A model generated the notes under the pieces. That model searched no databases, was not told where the DNA came from, and saw only the letters and a list, made by a program, of their open reading frames with translations. A stretch of 64,000 nt of DNA. It comes from Lactifluus volemus. Taxonomy: Eukaryota; Basidiomycota; Agaricomycetes; Russulales; Russulaceae. This document shows, in pieces, positions 34,354 to 46,980 of the stretch. The stretch lies in the NCBI GenBank assembly GCA_022376515.1, contig WTXI01000050.1, forward strand, positions 1 to 64,000, written 5' to 3'. The first letter of the stretch is position 1. Each line of letters starts with the position of its first letter. The position numbers and the translations under genes were made by a program.

Positions 34354-35222
34354 CTTGATGATGATAAAGTAGGCTAACGAATAACATACTGTTGTCCATT
34401 TTCTGTTGAGGTAGATTCTCTCTGCTTCCCGGGTAGCAGGTCGGGACTTCAGGAGGAACGGAGCGTAAATCGAGGTGAGGCGACGAAAGTACAGGTACAG
34501 TTACGTAAGATAAAGTGATGATAAACGCCGAAGCCGCGTGCCTTGGGGCCATCGTAGTATGCGTAGATGAATGATTAATATGAACATGCTTGATAAATAC
34601 AGAATCAAAAGCAAAAAAACTTTGCATGGCTGTGAAGATATGTCATACTGTATCTGCTCTTTCCATTCCTCGACGATGAAATCGATGGAAAGGGTTCGAA
34701 CACTCTGACCGTTGTATAGGTTTCCTCTACTTTTGCCAGGTTCACCCATCGTTGTGGCTTTTTTTGTCCGATAACTGTCATCCCTATCGCGATTCCTGCG
34801 TGCCATCTTTCAACATGAGGGGGTGGGGGTCGCGGTGGCATTCTCTCATTAATCCCCTCCTGTTCGAGTCCGTCTCAGCACTTTCTTATATTCCCAGTAC
34901 TCGTGCGATATCAGACGTCTCCAATGGCACCCAATTGTGCGACACCACCGGGACAGTGCTAGACCCACAAGAAAGAGCCGAAGGATCTAGGTTGTGTCGT
35001 TCCGCGCAAAGGCTGAGCGCTGAGCACTGTTCCTCGTGGCTTTTGCCTTATGTAGCGAAGGCTCGCGCAGCAGGCATCGCTCCCCAATGGTCGATATTGA
35101 ACCGATTTCAGGATATTACCTCACACCTTGACCATGTAAATAAGAAATATCGGCACGCCAGGCGCTTATAACTTGGCACGCATTCCTCGACAAGTCCATG
35201 TGGCAGTCCAACGAGCACTCAC
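34354..35222. repeat. 5' flank of copy D with candidate first exon
   Basis: The minus-strand ATG frame from 34806 (MARRNRDRDDSYRTKKATT...) stays open to 34501. The rest is unit spacer and, from about 35090, the SLA1 intron fragment. Confidence 0.45.
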
Positions 35223-35472
35223 CGAATCAACGTACGCAGATGGAACGAGGCCACCCTGAACGTCCGAAACACCCATTAGCTTAACTTTCCCACCAACTAT
35301 GAAATGTCAGCGATGTACCCGAGCTACACAAGGGATGAACGTACTCGTCATCGGTTTTCTCGACGAGTAAAAGTAGTTGGTCCTCCTTGATTTCGATTTC
35401 ATCTTCGGATTGGGGAACGTAGTTATATGATGCCTTGAGAACGGCAATGTATTCCTCGTGTTCGTCACTCAT
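35223..35472 (-). pseudogene. SLA1 SH3 exon copy 4, one-base frameshift
   Basis: ATG at 35472 begins MSDEHEEYIAVLKASYNYVP and the first exon is intact. After the conserved 48-nt intron an extra base (CCC for CC near 35289) shifts the frame at WWK, giving an early stop. It could encode a truncated SH3 fragment but not SLA1. Confidence 0.8.
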
Positions 35473-37177
35473 GAGCGCACAAGTTTGTTGTCAAGAATAG
35501 AGATAGAGTTGTTGATATTGACGCTCTCTCTCTCGCACCGAACCGGGCTGGAGCACGGCGCTTATGTAATCCGTTGCCGTACACGCGCAGCAGCGCTCGA
35601 GCGCCTCTTCAGTTATACGCTTTGGGGCCACCCTACAGTGCGAGGACATTTGAACTAACTATTCGTCTGTTTATTGATAAATTGCACAATCTGGTTATCC
35701 TCTGCCCAGATCTCATGGTTCTTATGGTGCAGTAATCTTCGATCTTGTCGTTTTTCGATGACCATGTCCTCTTTCTGTCTTGCTGACTCTTGCATATCAT
35801 ATACCCCTCACGTTCAAGGCGACCGAGATCTTGTCTCTGATCAAAGGGAAAAATGACGAGGCTTCCAGATTACGGTACCTTGTGCGCTATGACCTTTACT
35901 TTTGTGACCTTGAACCTATGGGGTGAAAAGCGTGTCTGAATAAAACATACTCCTTCCTCCCAGTAGTATTTATGACAACTCGATCTGCCCTCTTCCCGTG
36001 TCACAGAGAGTATTTCTCAACTATAGTTGTCGACCGCGAACTCAAGCAATCTCCTGCTGGGTCATGTACCAACAAGGAATCCCCTTCTTCATGTAGCCCT
36101 GATGAGAGTACTACGTCATCATCCGACAACCTCAAGCTTTTACAAAAAGACAACGGAACTCCACGCCTCACATCCAAATTTCCTAGAGTTCATCCCTTTT
36201 CATAATTGCGCCAGCGTGATTGACCTACTCCCGTTCTTCAGTCGACAAAGATGAAACCCTACAAGAACCACCTGAAAGACTTGCTGGAGAAAAGCTCGAC
36301 GTCGCAATGAGCATGAATTTTACTGAAGATAAAAGACAAGAGCTCCGAGTCTTTGGCAGTGCCAGTGAAACTTCTTGGGATGCCGCCTGGTCCGAGTCGT
36401 GCTGGTGGCTGACTAAGCTCAGTATTATCCACGGCTGATACCCAGCGATGATATCGCACTCGAGTATGGAATCACATCCAATGTTCCTTCCTCCTCGTAG
36501 AAAATTCCTTTTTAGAAACTACTCATTTCATTCTGTTCCTCTCTGCCTGTTTCTAGAACATGAGTCACTTGCCTATTTCTCGAAATGTGCCACCTTGCGA
36601 CGCCAGTGGTACCCCGGTTTGGCAGTGTCCAAGTGTCCCCGTCTTCCAATTGTTGTTCAAGTTGTGGCGCACTGACCCCTCGCCACAGTCAATCACTCTT
36701 ATCATGCACCATACACCGCTGTCCGCGCGGGCGCCATCTATTAAATAACAACAGATGATATATCCAGTACAGCCACGACAGAACTACGTACAATACAAGC
36801 GCTGAGTATTACTCGAAACAAAAACCCCTGGGCGCTGAGCGCTATACATACTACATCTCGCTTACGTGAAATTAAAGACATAAAAGAGGCACGGAACGAA
36901 GGATCAAGACCTGGCGAGCGGCGAATATCGTACAGGAAAATGAAACGTATACAAGAAGGCGGACATTGCAAGATAGCGTGCCTGAGAAACAAGTAATGGC
37001 TCGAAGGAAGGAATCCGAGTCAAGCGTACTGGTTTTGAACACGGTACCGACTCCAGGGAACAGTGTGCACATTGACCTGGCAAGAGCAGTCAGAATCGAC
37101 GTTGACATGGATCTCAAAAGAGAAAGAACCCACCAGTATAAATATTCAATATGAGCCTCACCAGAGACTGCACGGCT
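35473..37177. repeat. Array spacer: SLA1 promoter copy and plus-strand frames
   Basis: Homologous to 25747-27442, with matching frames at 35972-36205 (VDRELKQSPAGSCTNKESPS) and 36220-36438 (DETLQEPPERLAGEKLDV). The stretch from 36690 is the pre-DUF6535 spacer. Confidence 0.45.
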
Positions 37178-39758
37178 CTATGCTGGACGGTCAATGCCGC
37201 CAGAGGAGGATACTGGGTCGGGGGAAGCTTGAAGACGCGAAGAATCCGTCGCTAGTTCAGGGACGGACATAGCCGACTCGTGAGATTTCTCTGTGATATC
37301 CAAAGGCGGTGGGAGAGAGATAGACGTGGAGGGGAAAGGAAGAGGACAGTCACTGGCAACTGTGCCTGAGAACGATGATGATGGAATGTCAGGGACAACT
37401 CCGAGACCTGCGTTCGTTTGCGGATCGGGAATACTGCTAAGTGGCGGGGAAAAGGATGGGTGAGGGATTGATATAGACACTGCCGGTGCAGGATGAGGGT
37501 CCAACTCTGAGTTGGAAGTGGACGAGATGGTAGGGTTTTTGTCAGTGAGACCTTGGGTTATTATGTCACGTGAAGTAGCAACGGGGTCAAGATTGTCGGG
37601 AGGAGAGCGGTGGGAGGACTGGATGGTTGGGGGAGCTTGAAGAACATCATGTAGAGATGATTCTCCGACAAAATGTACGCGGTTATCATCTTCGGGGAAG
37701 GATGACACGGCGGGTTCTGTGGAATGGTTCAGAAAGGCGTCGGGAAGGTCAGGGGTGGTCGTGAGAGGATGAGCGGTCCCGCCTGTCGTGTGATGACTCG
37801 GGATGTTACATAGTGGGTACGAAAATGGGTCGTCCAGAACGTCGCTATAATGGCGTGTGGAAGCATCGAAGGCGGTCGGGGCAGCATCGGTGCCTTGATG
37901 TAAAGCGATATAATGATGCCGAATTGGTCTGAGAATAAAATAAGGAATGATATCAGATCCACGGCGGGGTGGGGTCTGTGCTTCTCGAGTGACCTCGTTC
38001 CACAAATCACAGAAGTTGTGCTGCAGTCCAGGAAGAGTACTTTCAATGCCGAATTCGGAAATGGACGACAGGATGTCCCCTAGCGACGCTAGGGAAGGAA
38101 CCGTATCAAGAACTTCATGACTCTTGAGACACAAGCGGAAAAGTAGGCGAGTGATGTGGATAAAGTTGGCAAGTAAAACGCTGTCACCATTTGCAAGGTA
38201 ATTTCCAAAATCTTCTTCTGATACAGCAAGTTGATCCTTGGCTAGTGCCTCCCAACGCTCATCGCGTTCCGACGTGTTTGCAATGACGCCAACAATTATG
38301 CCTTGAGAACATAAACCAGGAATTTGGCCACCATTAGTACTTAACAGAGATTGCCACATATCAACCGATCGGAACAGATCCACACCGAAACTGAAAACCA
38401 TCCTGAGGGTGAACATGGTTGTCCGGGAGAGTTGTGCTGCATCGATTGCCTTCACACAGATGATGACCCGCCTTTTCTTGTCTTCCTCCGACAAAAGACT
38501 AGACAACAAGGTATGGAAACCGAAACTGGAAATCCCCTCTGCCAATGTCCCGTTAAATTTGTCACTGTGAGGTAGGGAACGTGCTTGGACTACTTCGGAG
38601 CGATAGAAGCCAGGGATGGCTTCGAAGAACTTTTCAAGTTCCTTATCTTCTTCCAGAGCTTGAATAGTCCATGTTAGGATATGCTCGGTGATCTTCGTTG
38701 ACAATTCCGAGCCAGATTCTTGAACGATCTTCGATAGGCCCTGAAAGGGTAGATATCTTTCGAGCCACTGCCCCTGAGAAAGAAAGTAACGAATTCGGCG
38801 AATTGCAGAAAAGGTGAAATTAAAGAAGATCCACGCCGACGAAGAAAGTGGTGAATAATAGGGGCTATCGTGCCAGAAGATTGGCATCAACGTGACGCAT
38901 CCATATACACCTCCAGCAAGCCCGACCCACCAAACAACCGCACTGAACACGGTATGGTTGATGTTGAACAGATAAATAGCCAGTCCGGTGAAGAACAGAA
39001 ACAACGACAAGTGTAACAGAGCGGGCAGTGCTTCAACAGACGAATGAAGGTGAAACTTTTCGACACCATTAGCAAAGAATGCACGGATAGATGCTCGCTT
39101 GTGTGGACTGTATAGTGGCGGTTGAGTGATTGTGAGGAATCGACGTGCCCATTGCTGTAACATCGTTGCCAGTAGGGCAGATGTGAGACTGATGACCAAA
39201 CTGAGGAACCAGAGTGAGTTGACCAAGACTGCTGATTTCGGAGGAGAGAAGTCGGGTGGTTGAACTGGAGTGGCAAGGATCGATGCACGAGATATGTTTG
39301 GGTCTGCGAGAAGTTGATAGATGTTCGCGAGATAGAACACAGTGGTATCCTGTGGATTCGATTTTAGGTCTTGAACGGAAACAGTGAGCAATGCTGCGAG
39401 TGCAGCCGAGAATAAGCCGGTCTACGGTATTTATGTTAGCCACTGGGGTCTAGTGCAGTGTCGATATATGGACTCACGAAGATAAGGATGCCGTCTGCGT
39501 CCTTTTGCCAGCGATGGGTCATCTTTTCATCTTCTCCCTCTGTCATCTTAATGTACTGATGAAAGAGGGGCCCCGAACTATCTGAAAAGTTGGCCTGTCC
39601 TTGGGAGGATTGATTCTGCGCTGGCTGAGGAACGTGACGGGGGCGACCTGTTATACAAAGTGATTTGATCAATGATGACGATAAAATGGAGTGGCGGATA
39701 ACCTACTCATTTCGATCCCCTCTCCGTTGATGGGTTCTGGGTGAGCTGCTTCGGACAT
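37178..39758 (-). CDS. DUF6535 membrane protein, copy E (complete, 3 exons, 821 aa)
   Basis: The best-preserved member. Exons 39707-39758, 39478-39647 and 37178-39421; introns 39648-39706 (59 nt) and 39422-39477 (56 nt), both GT-AG and in phase. The start MSEAAHPEPINGEGIEM is a real ATG. Exon 2 carries FSDSSGPLFHQYIKM and WQKDADGILIF. Predicted helices at about 71-90, 139-161, 205-228 and 234-256 form the DUF6535 domain. A soluble, mostly helical region (about 270-600) and a Pro/Ser-rich tail (about 640-821) follow. Its first exon and upstream DNA are unlike those of A, B, D and F, so it may be under different control. The role is unknown; a multi-span membrane location is inferred from sequence only. 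Confidence 0.88.
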
Positions 39759-41002
39759 CGAGGCACTGGAATGAGGAATGGAGTGCGAGTACTAGTAGGT
39801 CACTATCAGGGTTGATAACACCTGGCGCTACAACCGTCCTTCGCCTCCCACTCTCACACCGGCAACTCCCCGTCTCACACACGTGATCTCAGGGTTTTCG
39901 GGCCAGATGAGGCTGGTATTACAGTATCATGTTTTCACGACACGCTTTAACACCGCCGAACAAGCCGCCGAAGTTATCTTTTGTACACCCTTCAAGCACG
40001 CAGTTGTTTTTTGCTCAACCTCTGCTCTACCTCAACGGGCTCAATTACACGATGGCTTGTATTCATCGATCACGCCTGCCCTCCAGCTCTCACCGTACGC
40101 CGCGGGAATCACGACAGACTCGACTCGGATTGATCATATTCAAGCACGTTGGAGGGGCGGGCGCTGCCCCGAGGAGGTAGTGGTTGGAGATGAAGTCGCT
40201 TGACAGTGCTTATCTCAGTGTCGCGTGCCCCATCCCTGGCCCTGCTGTCCCCGCTGTCCCTAATCCCTACTCCGCCGAGTCGTCCTCACGAATACACCCT
40301 ACTGCTCTCGAAAACTCTTGAGCCGAATTATCCGCGCCTTGCTAGTCAAATCTACTTGATACTGCTCGATAGTTTCTTGACATGGACGAAAATGTCCGCA
40401 AGTCTCCCGTGTTGTCATTCAAGTTGTGCCTGCATTGATCCCTCGCCAGTCAATCACTCTTACCATGCATCATACACCGCTGTCCGTGCGGGCACCATGT
40501 ATTAATGAACAACCGACGGCACGCTGTTATATCCAACTCAGGGGCGCAGTGATACCAATTCTTTGGCCAGGGCAGCCACGACCGTACTACGTACAACACA
40601 AGAGCGGCGAGTATTTCTCGAAATAGAAATCCTCTGAGCGGTGAGCGCTATATATACAACGTCTCGCTTACTAACTTGAAGGCATAAAGGAGGCACGGAA
40701 CGAAAGATCAAGACATGGCGCGCGGCGAATATCGTGCAGTAAAATGAAACATGTACAGGAAGGCAGACGTTGGGGGATAGCGAGAAAGAAGCTACGGCTT
40801 GAAGGAAGGAAATCTGAGCCGAGGAAGCATGCTGTTGTTGAGCCGCGTTCCGACTCTAGAATACCGTATGCCACGTCGAGAGCAGTCAGAATCAACGGTG
40901 ACATGGATCTGAAAGATAAAGAACACACCGGTATAAATATACAATAGGGTCATGACTATGACGGCATAGAACCTTTCCGGAGACTATACAACGTTTTCAA
41001 CT
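39759..41002. other. Unique upstream DNA of copy E, then array spacer
   Basis: From 39759 to about 40250 the sequence does not match the other unit flanks and holds the presumed copy E promoter; no gene is supported. From about 40420 it is the shared pre-DUF6535 spacer leading into copy F. The SH3 exon present in other units is absent here. Confidence 0.5.
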
Positions 41003-43444
41003 CTACGCTGGACGATCAATGCCGCCAGAGGAGGGTGCTGTGTCGAAGGCAATTTGAAGGCGCGAAACGTCCGTCGTTAGGTCAGGGACGGACACAGCTG
41101 ACTCGCGAGACTGCTCTGTGATATCCAGGGGCGATGGGAGAGAGATAGACGTCGGAAACGTGGAGGAGAGAGGAAGAGGAGTGTCATTGGAAACTGTGGC
41201 CGAGAATGATGATGACGGAATGTCAGGGACAACTCCGAGACCTGCGTTCGTTTGCGGATCGGGACTACGGCTAAGCGGCGGGGAAAAGGATGGGTGAGGG
41301 ATGAATATAGACACTGCCGGTGCGGGATTCGGGTCCAACTCTGAGTTGGAAGTGGGCGAGATCGTAGGGTCTTTGTCGGTGGGACCTTGGGTTATTATGT
41401 CAAGTGAAGTAGCAGCGGGGTCAAGATTGTCGGGAGGAGAGCGGTGGGAGGACTCGATGGTTGGGAGAGGATCAAGAACATCAAGTAGAGATGATTCTCC
41501 GACAAATTGTACGTGGTTATCATCTTCGGGGAAACATGACACGGCGGGCTCTGTGGAAAGGTTCAGAAAGGCGTTGGGAGAGTCGGAGGTGGTCGCGATA
41601 GGACGATGACCCGGGATATTGCATAGTGGGTACGAAAATGGGTCGCCCAGAACGGGGTTAAGAGGATATGTGGAAGCATTGAAGGCGGTCGGGGCAGCAT
41701 CGGTGCCTTGATGTAAAGCGATATAATGATGCCGAATATGTCTGAGAATAAAATAAGGAATGTCATTAGATCCACGATCGCGCGCTTCTCGAGTGATCTC
41801 GTTCCACAAATCACAGAAGTTGTGCTGCAGTCCAGGAAGAGTATTTTCAATGCCGAATTCGGAAATGAACCGCAGGAGGTTCCCTAGCGACGCTAGGGTA
41901 TTACTCTTGAGACACAAGCGGAAGAGTGGGCGAGTGATGTGGATAAAGTTGGCAAGTAAAACGCTGTCACCATTTGCAAGGTAATTTCCAAAATCTTCTT
42001 CTGATACAGCAAGTTGATCCTTGGCTAGTGCCTCCCAACGCTCATCGCGTTCCGACGTGTTTGCAATGACGCCAGAAATTATGCCTTGAGAACATAAACC
42101 AGGAACTTGGCCATCATTGGTACTTCTCAGAGATTTCCACATATCAACCGATCGCAACAGATCCACACCGGATCTGAAAACCATCCTGAGGGTGGACATG
42201 GTTGTCTCGGAGAGTTGTGCCGCATCGACACCCTTCGCGCAGATGATGACCCGCCTTTTCTTGTCTTTCTCCAAGAACAAACTAGATGACAAGGTACGGT
42301 AAATGAATCCGTAAAATCTGTCTGCCAATAGCTTGTCAAATTTGGTGAAAGCGTGTTCGAGGTCACGTGCATAGACCTCATCCGAGCTACAGAAGCCAGG
42401 GATGGATTCGAAGAACTTTTCAAGTTCCTTATCTTCTTCCAGAGCTTGAATGGTCCATGTTAGGATATGCTCGGTGATCTTCGTCGACAATTTCGAGCCA
42501 GATTCTTGGACGATCTTCGTTAGGCCCTGAAAGGGTAGATATCTTTCGAGGTACCGTCGCTGAGAAAGAAGGTAACGAATTCGGCGGATTGCAGAGAACG
42601 TGAAATTAAAGAAGAGCCACACTGACGAAGAAAGTGGTGAATAATATGGGCTATCGTGCCAGAAGATTGGCATCAACGTGATGCATCCATATACACCTCC
42701 AGCAAGCCCGACCCACCAAACAACCACACCGAACACAGTATGGTTGATGTTGAACAGATAGATAGCTAATCCAGTGAAGAAAAGGAACAACGACAAGTGT
42801 AGCAGCGCGGGCAGCGCTTCAACAGACCAAGGAAGGTGAAACTTTTCGACACCATTAGCAAAGAATGCACGGATAGATGCCCGCTTGTGTGGACTGTATA
42901 GTGGTGGTTGTGTGATTGTGAGGAATCGACGTGCCCATTGCTGTAACATCGTCGCCAGTAGCGCAGATGTGAGACTGATGACCAAACTGAGGAACCAGAG
43001 TGAGTTGACCAAGACTGCTGAATTTGGAGGAGAGAAGGCGGGTGGTAGAACTTGAGTGACAAGGATCGATGCACGAGATATGTTTGGGTCGGCGAGAAGT
43101 TGATAGATGTTTGCGAGATAGAAGGCAGAGGTATCCTGTGGATTCGATTTTAGGTCTTGAACAGAAACAGTGAGCAATGCTGCGAGTGCAGCCGAGAATA
43201 AACCGGTCTACGATATTCACTTTAGTCAGTCGGCTCTAGTGCAGTGTTGATATATGGACTCACGAAGATAAGGATGCCGTCTGCATCCTTTTGCCAACGT
43301 TTGGTCATTTTTTTATCTTCTCCCTCTGTCATCTTAATGTACATATGAAAGAGGGGGCCTGATCTATCTGAAAAGATGGCCTGTCCCTGCGATGATTGAC
43401 CTTGCTCTGTCGGAGCCTGAGGGCTGGCTTCAAGGGAGGATGAA
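41003..43444 (-). CDS. DUF6535 membrane protein, copy F (open main exon)
   Basis: Main exon 41003-43207 is open; a 56-nt intron (43208-43263) and upstream exon 43264-43444 (FSDRSGPLFHMYIKM, WQKDADGILIF) match the family model. All four membrane segments are present (for example FLFFTGLAIYLFNINHTVFG). The loop after SGVDLLRSVDMW and the C-terminal tail differ modestly from E. The start is unresolved; a candidate ATG exon (MARKHRDRDDSYRTGK) lies near 43920. Probably functional if correctly spliced, but role unknown. Confidence 0.8.
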
Positions 43445-44336
43445 CTTGGTAATGATACCGTAGGCTAATGAATAACATACTGTCCTCCATTTTCTTCTCA
43501 GGTAGATTCTCTCTGTTGGTGGCTTCCGGGGTAGCAGGTCGGGACGTCAGGAGGAACAGGAACAGAGCGTAAATCGAGGTGAGCGACGAAAGTACAAGTA
43601 CAGTTACGTAAGATCAAATGCATCATGATAAACGCCGACAAGCCGCGTGCCTTGGGGCCATCGTAGTGCTTAGCTGAATGATTAATATGAACATGCTACA
43701 TAAATGCAGACTTAAAAGCAAAAAGACTTTGCATAGCTGTGAAGATATGTCGTACTGTATCTGCTTTTTCCATTCCCCGACGATAAAACTGACTGAAAGG
43801 GTGCTAACACTTGAGGGGGAGTCTAACTGTTGTATACGCTTCCTCTACTTTTTCTTCCACCCATCCTTGTAGATTTTCCTGTCCGATAACTGTCATCCCT
43901 ATCGCGATGCTTGCGTGCCATCTTCCACCATGAGGGGGTCGCAGTGGCATTCTCTCGTTAATCCCCTCCCATTCGAGGCCACTTTCTCATATTCCCAGTA
44001 CTTGTGCGATATTAGATGCCCAATTGTGTGTCACTGCTAGGGCCATCCTAGACCCACAAGAAAGAGCCGAAGGATCTAGGTTGTGTCACTCCGCACAAAT
44101 GCTGAGCACTGATCCTTGTAACTTCTGCCTTATGTGGCGCAGGCTTGCACAGCAGGCGTCACTCCCCAATAGTCGACAACATTTTTGGGCACAATATTGA
44201 GCCGATTTCAGGATTTCACCTCACACATTGACTATGTAAAATAAGAAATATCAGCACAGGGCGGAATGCCAGGCGCTTATTACTTGGCACGCATTCCTCG
44301 ATGAATCCAGGTGGCCATAGTCCAACGAGCACTCAC
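43445..44336. repeat. 5' flank of copy F with candidate first exon
   Basis: Same layout as the flank of D. The candidate MARK exon is around 43870-43922 and the SLA1 intron fragment follows from about 44180. No other gene. Confidence 0.45.
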
Positions 44337-44575
44337 CAATTCAACATACGCAGATGGAACGAGGCCACCCTGAACGTCCGAAACGCCCATCTGTTTAACT
44401 TTCCACCAACTACGAAATGTCAGCGATGCGCCCGAGCTACACAAGAGATGAACGCACTCGTCGTCAGATTTCTCGGTGAGTAAGAGCAGTTGATCCTCTT
44501 TCATCTTCGGATTGGGGAGCGGTAGTCATATGATGCTTTGAGAACGGCAATTTATTCCTCGTGTTTGTCACTCAT
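44337..44575 (-). pseudogene. SLA1 SH3 exon copy 5, degraded
   Basis: The second part (KEDQLLLLTEKSDDE, the WWKVK strand) is recognisable. The first part has a TAA after MSDKHEE and a shifted frame near the QSEDE codons. Confidence 0.75.
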
Positions 44576-45063
44576 GAGCGCGCACAAAGTTTGTTGTCAA
44601 GAATAGAGATAGAGTTGTCGCTCGCACTCTCGCACGTGGCTGGAGCACTCCCTCTTACATAATACGTTGCCGCCCGCAGCTCAGCGCTCAGCATGAGCGC
44701 CTCTTATGCTCTTTGCACCAGCCGGACCCTAACACTTGGCGAGGACATATGAACTAACTTCTCGTCTATTTATTGATAAATTACACAATCTGATTATTCT
44801 CTGCTCGTGATACTTTTGGTGCAGTTATCTTTGATCTTGCGGTCCCTCGATCCTTGTCTGAGAAATAGACATTCCTTTTTGGAAACTAGTCATTCAATCT
44901 GTTCATCACTGACTGTTTCTCGAGTTGCTCGAACATGAGTCACTTAGGACGCCGGTGGTGCCCCCGTTGGGCAGGGTCCCAGGTTCCCTTCCAACCGAGT
45001 CGACACATCCTACTCCTCGCACAAACTCTTCAGCCGAACGATCCGCATCTTGCCACTCGAATC
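44576..45063. repeat. Array spacer left of the truncated LINE
   Basis: Matches 2284-2750. It ends in the first copy of the ACTCGAATC target duplication (45055-45063). Confidence 0.55.
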
Positions 45064-46045
45064 AATTTTTTTTTTTTTTTTAAATCAGCATTTATATCCC
45101 GCAACATGTGACTATGACAAAGACGCGGTCCCTATGGGTACAGGAATGGATCAGGCGGCGGGGGGAGTGTGGGTGAGGTATAACGTTGGGCTGGACGGAA
45201 GGATGGCTGTTTTGGGGGCGGGGAAGGGAGTAGAGAGTGGGTACTATCTACAGTTAGAAAGTGTACAATCTATCTAAGGGGACATCATCCCGGGTTCCAC
45301 GCTTCTCTCGGGGCTATGCAGGCGCGCGTCGCTTTCAGGAAGCGGGTCATGGCAGCACCACCCTCGGCTGTGCCTAGGAGAACGGGGAGGGAAATATCGC
45401 GGTCGATCGGGCGGAGGATTTCTTGGCGGGCGTCTGTATATAGTGGGCAATGCGAGACCACATGGTCTACGGTCTGAAGGGGTTCCCCGCAGGGGCAGGA
45501 TATGGGTTTCCCTGGGAGGAAGCGTGCGGCGTAGGAGCCGATGAAGGCGTGCCCGGTGATGAGCCGGACAAGGGTGGAGAAGACGGCGCGATCGCAGCCT
45601 CTTGAGCCTTGGATGACTGGGGGGGGCTTACCGGAGGGGGGTTCGGGGAGGGCGATGTAAATTTGAGAGAGGCGGTCGCTATTCCTCCAGCGGGAGCCCC
45701 ACTCCTCGATGAGGCCGGTTTTTGCGAGTTGACGTTGGTAGCTAATGGTGTAGGGCTCTCGAAAGTTTGGCGGGAGGGGGCGTGGGGCGGTCGTGTCTGT
45801 GAGGTGGCGCGCACGTGCGAAACCAACCAGGGATTTGTGGGGTGGGGCCCAGGATAACATGATATCTAGGGACCTGTGGAGTGAGAGGAGGTTGTCAGCG
45901 GTTTGTCTGAAGGAGAGTGAGAATGGTTGGCCTGGGTGAGGCCCAGGCTTGAGGATGGCCTCAATTGCTGAGGCGTTTGAGGTGAGGACGAGGATGTGGG
46001 TCGCTGGGAGTCCCACCAATATGGTTTGAGCGAGGGAGATCCCAG
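45064..46045 (-). mobile_element. 5'-truncated LINE (non-LTR retrotransposon)
   Basis: ACTCGAATC at 45055-45063 and at 46046-46054 flanks the insert, and the uninterrupted site is seen near 2745. The left end has a T tract (45066-45082), the poly(A) of a minus-strand element. A frame from about 46045 to 45285 is open and encodes the C-terminal RNase H-like region (SLDIMLSWAPPHKSLVGFAR) and a terminal cysteine/histidine zinc motif (CPCGEPLQTVDHVVSHCPLY). The reverse transcriptase is missing because of 5' truncation. Confidence 0.9.
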
Positions 46046-46189
46046 ACTCGAATCTACTTTGATCCAGCTTGATAACTTGACATGGACCAAAACGGTCCGC
46101 GTCTCCCGGGAAGTTATCATGAACCATACACCGCTGTCCGCGCGGGATGGCACGCTGTTGTATCCAACTCGGAGGTGCAGTGATACCAG
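46046..46189. repeat. Array spacer right of the LINE
   Basis: Continuation of the unit spacer interrupted by the LINE, with a small internal deletion relative to 31340-31450. Confidence 0.6.
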
Positions 46190-46333
46190 TAGTGCGTTTT
46201 GTATTATGGTCGACGTAGTATTTGCGTCTACCATAGGTTATGGCGCAAGTGAGGGTTGGAAACCAGTCGGTTGTGGAGCCAGCTGGCTGGGGGGATCGAT
46301 GGCGCTTCGCCAGTGGCTCATCGTCCTCGTCAC
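46190..46333 (-). pseudogene. SLA1 deletion relic (tail fused to SHD1-SHD2 linker)
   Basis: The SLA1 tail end (QLAPQPTGFQPSLAP) and the WW-like block are joined directly to the linker sequence DEDDEPLAKRH found at about 4290-4326 in SLA1, so about 1.3 kb of SLA1 is absent. This marks the right edge of the array. Confidence 0.7.
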
Positions 46334-46980
46334 CTCTGCTATCTCAAGGCTAAACACCTCACATCTCAGCAGTGGCGGCGGCAGCATCAAGCACCCACAC
46401 CAGTCATCTCTGTGCACGGTCTCAGCATAGTCAATCACCTTCGCGTTGACAACGAGGTTTCTCACTTGACTGCTCACACACAGCAGCCTCACGATGATCT
46501 GCACGCTCATTGACAGTCATCCACTCCTGCTCTATGTTCTCGACAATTCCCTTGGATTGAGCCTCACGCGCTTCGATCATCTCAATGGGAGGAGCGTGGG
46601 TAGGTAGCAGAACACTGGACGGAAGCGTGGCTGTTATGAGGAGGAGGGAGGAGGGGAATAACACTATTTACAGGCTGGTACAATTGGAACGGCCAGCAAC
46701 AGACGGACTAGAACTGTAGTAAAGCGTGGGTGCATCTGTTGGGTCGCGTAGTGGGGTATAATTGAGAGATCCAGAAGTAAGGTTGAACTTGGATGATAGC
46801 GGAATTTGTCTTTTGTTCGTTGATTTGTCATGGACGTCCGGAGTCGCAGGCGGCAATCTCAACGGACAGGAGAAACGAGCAACACTCACCGTGCCATGAG
46901 ATATACCATCTACCCAAACGACAACGCGACGCATTCATTCGAAACGGCGGGAAAACTCGATTCGGTGAAGGCACTGAACT
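46334..46980. other. No supported gene
   Basis: About 650 bp of mixed sequence beyond the array edge. Short frames only. Confidence 0.3.
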
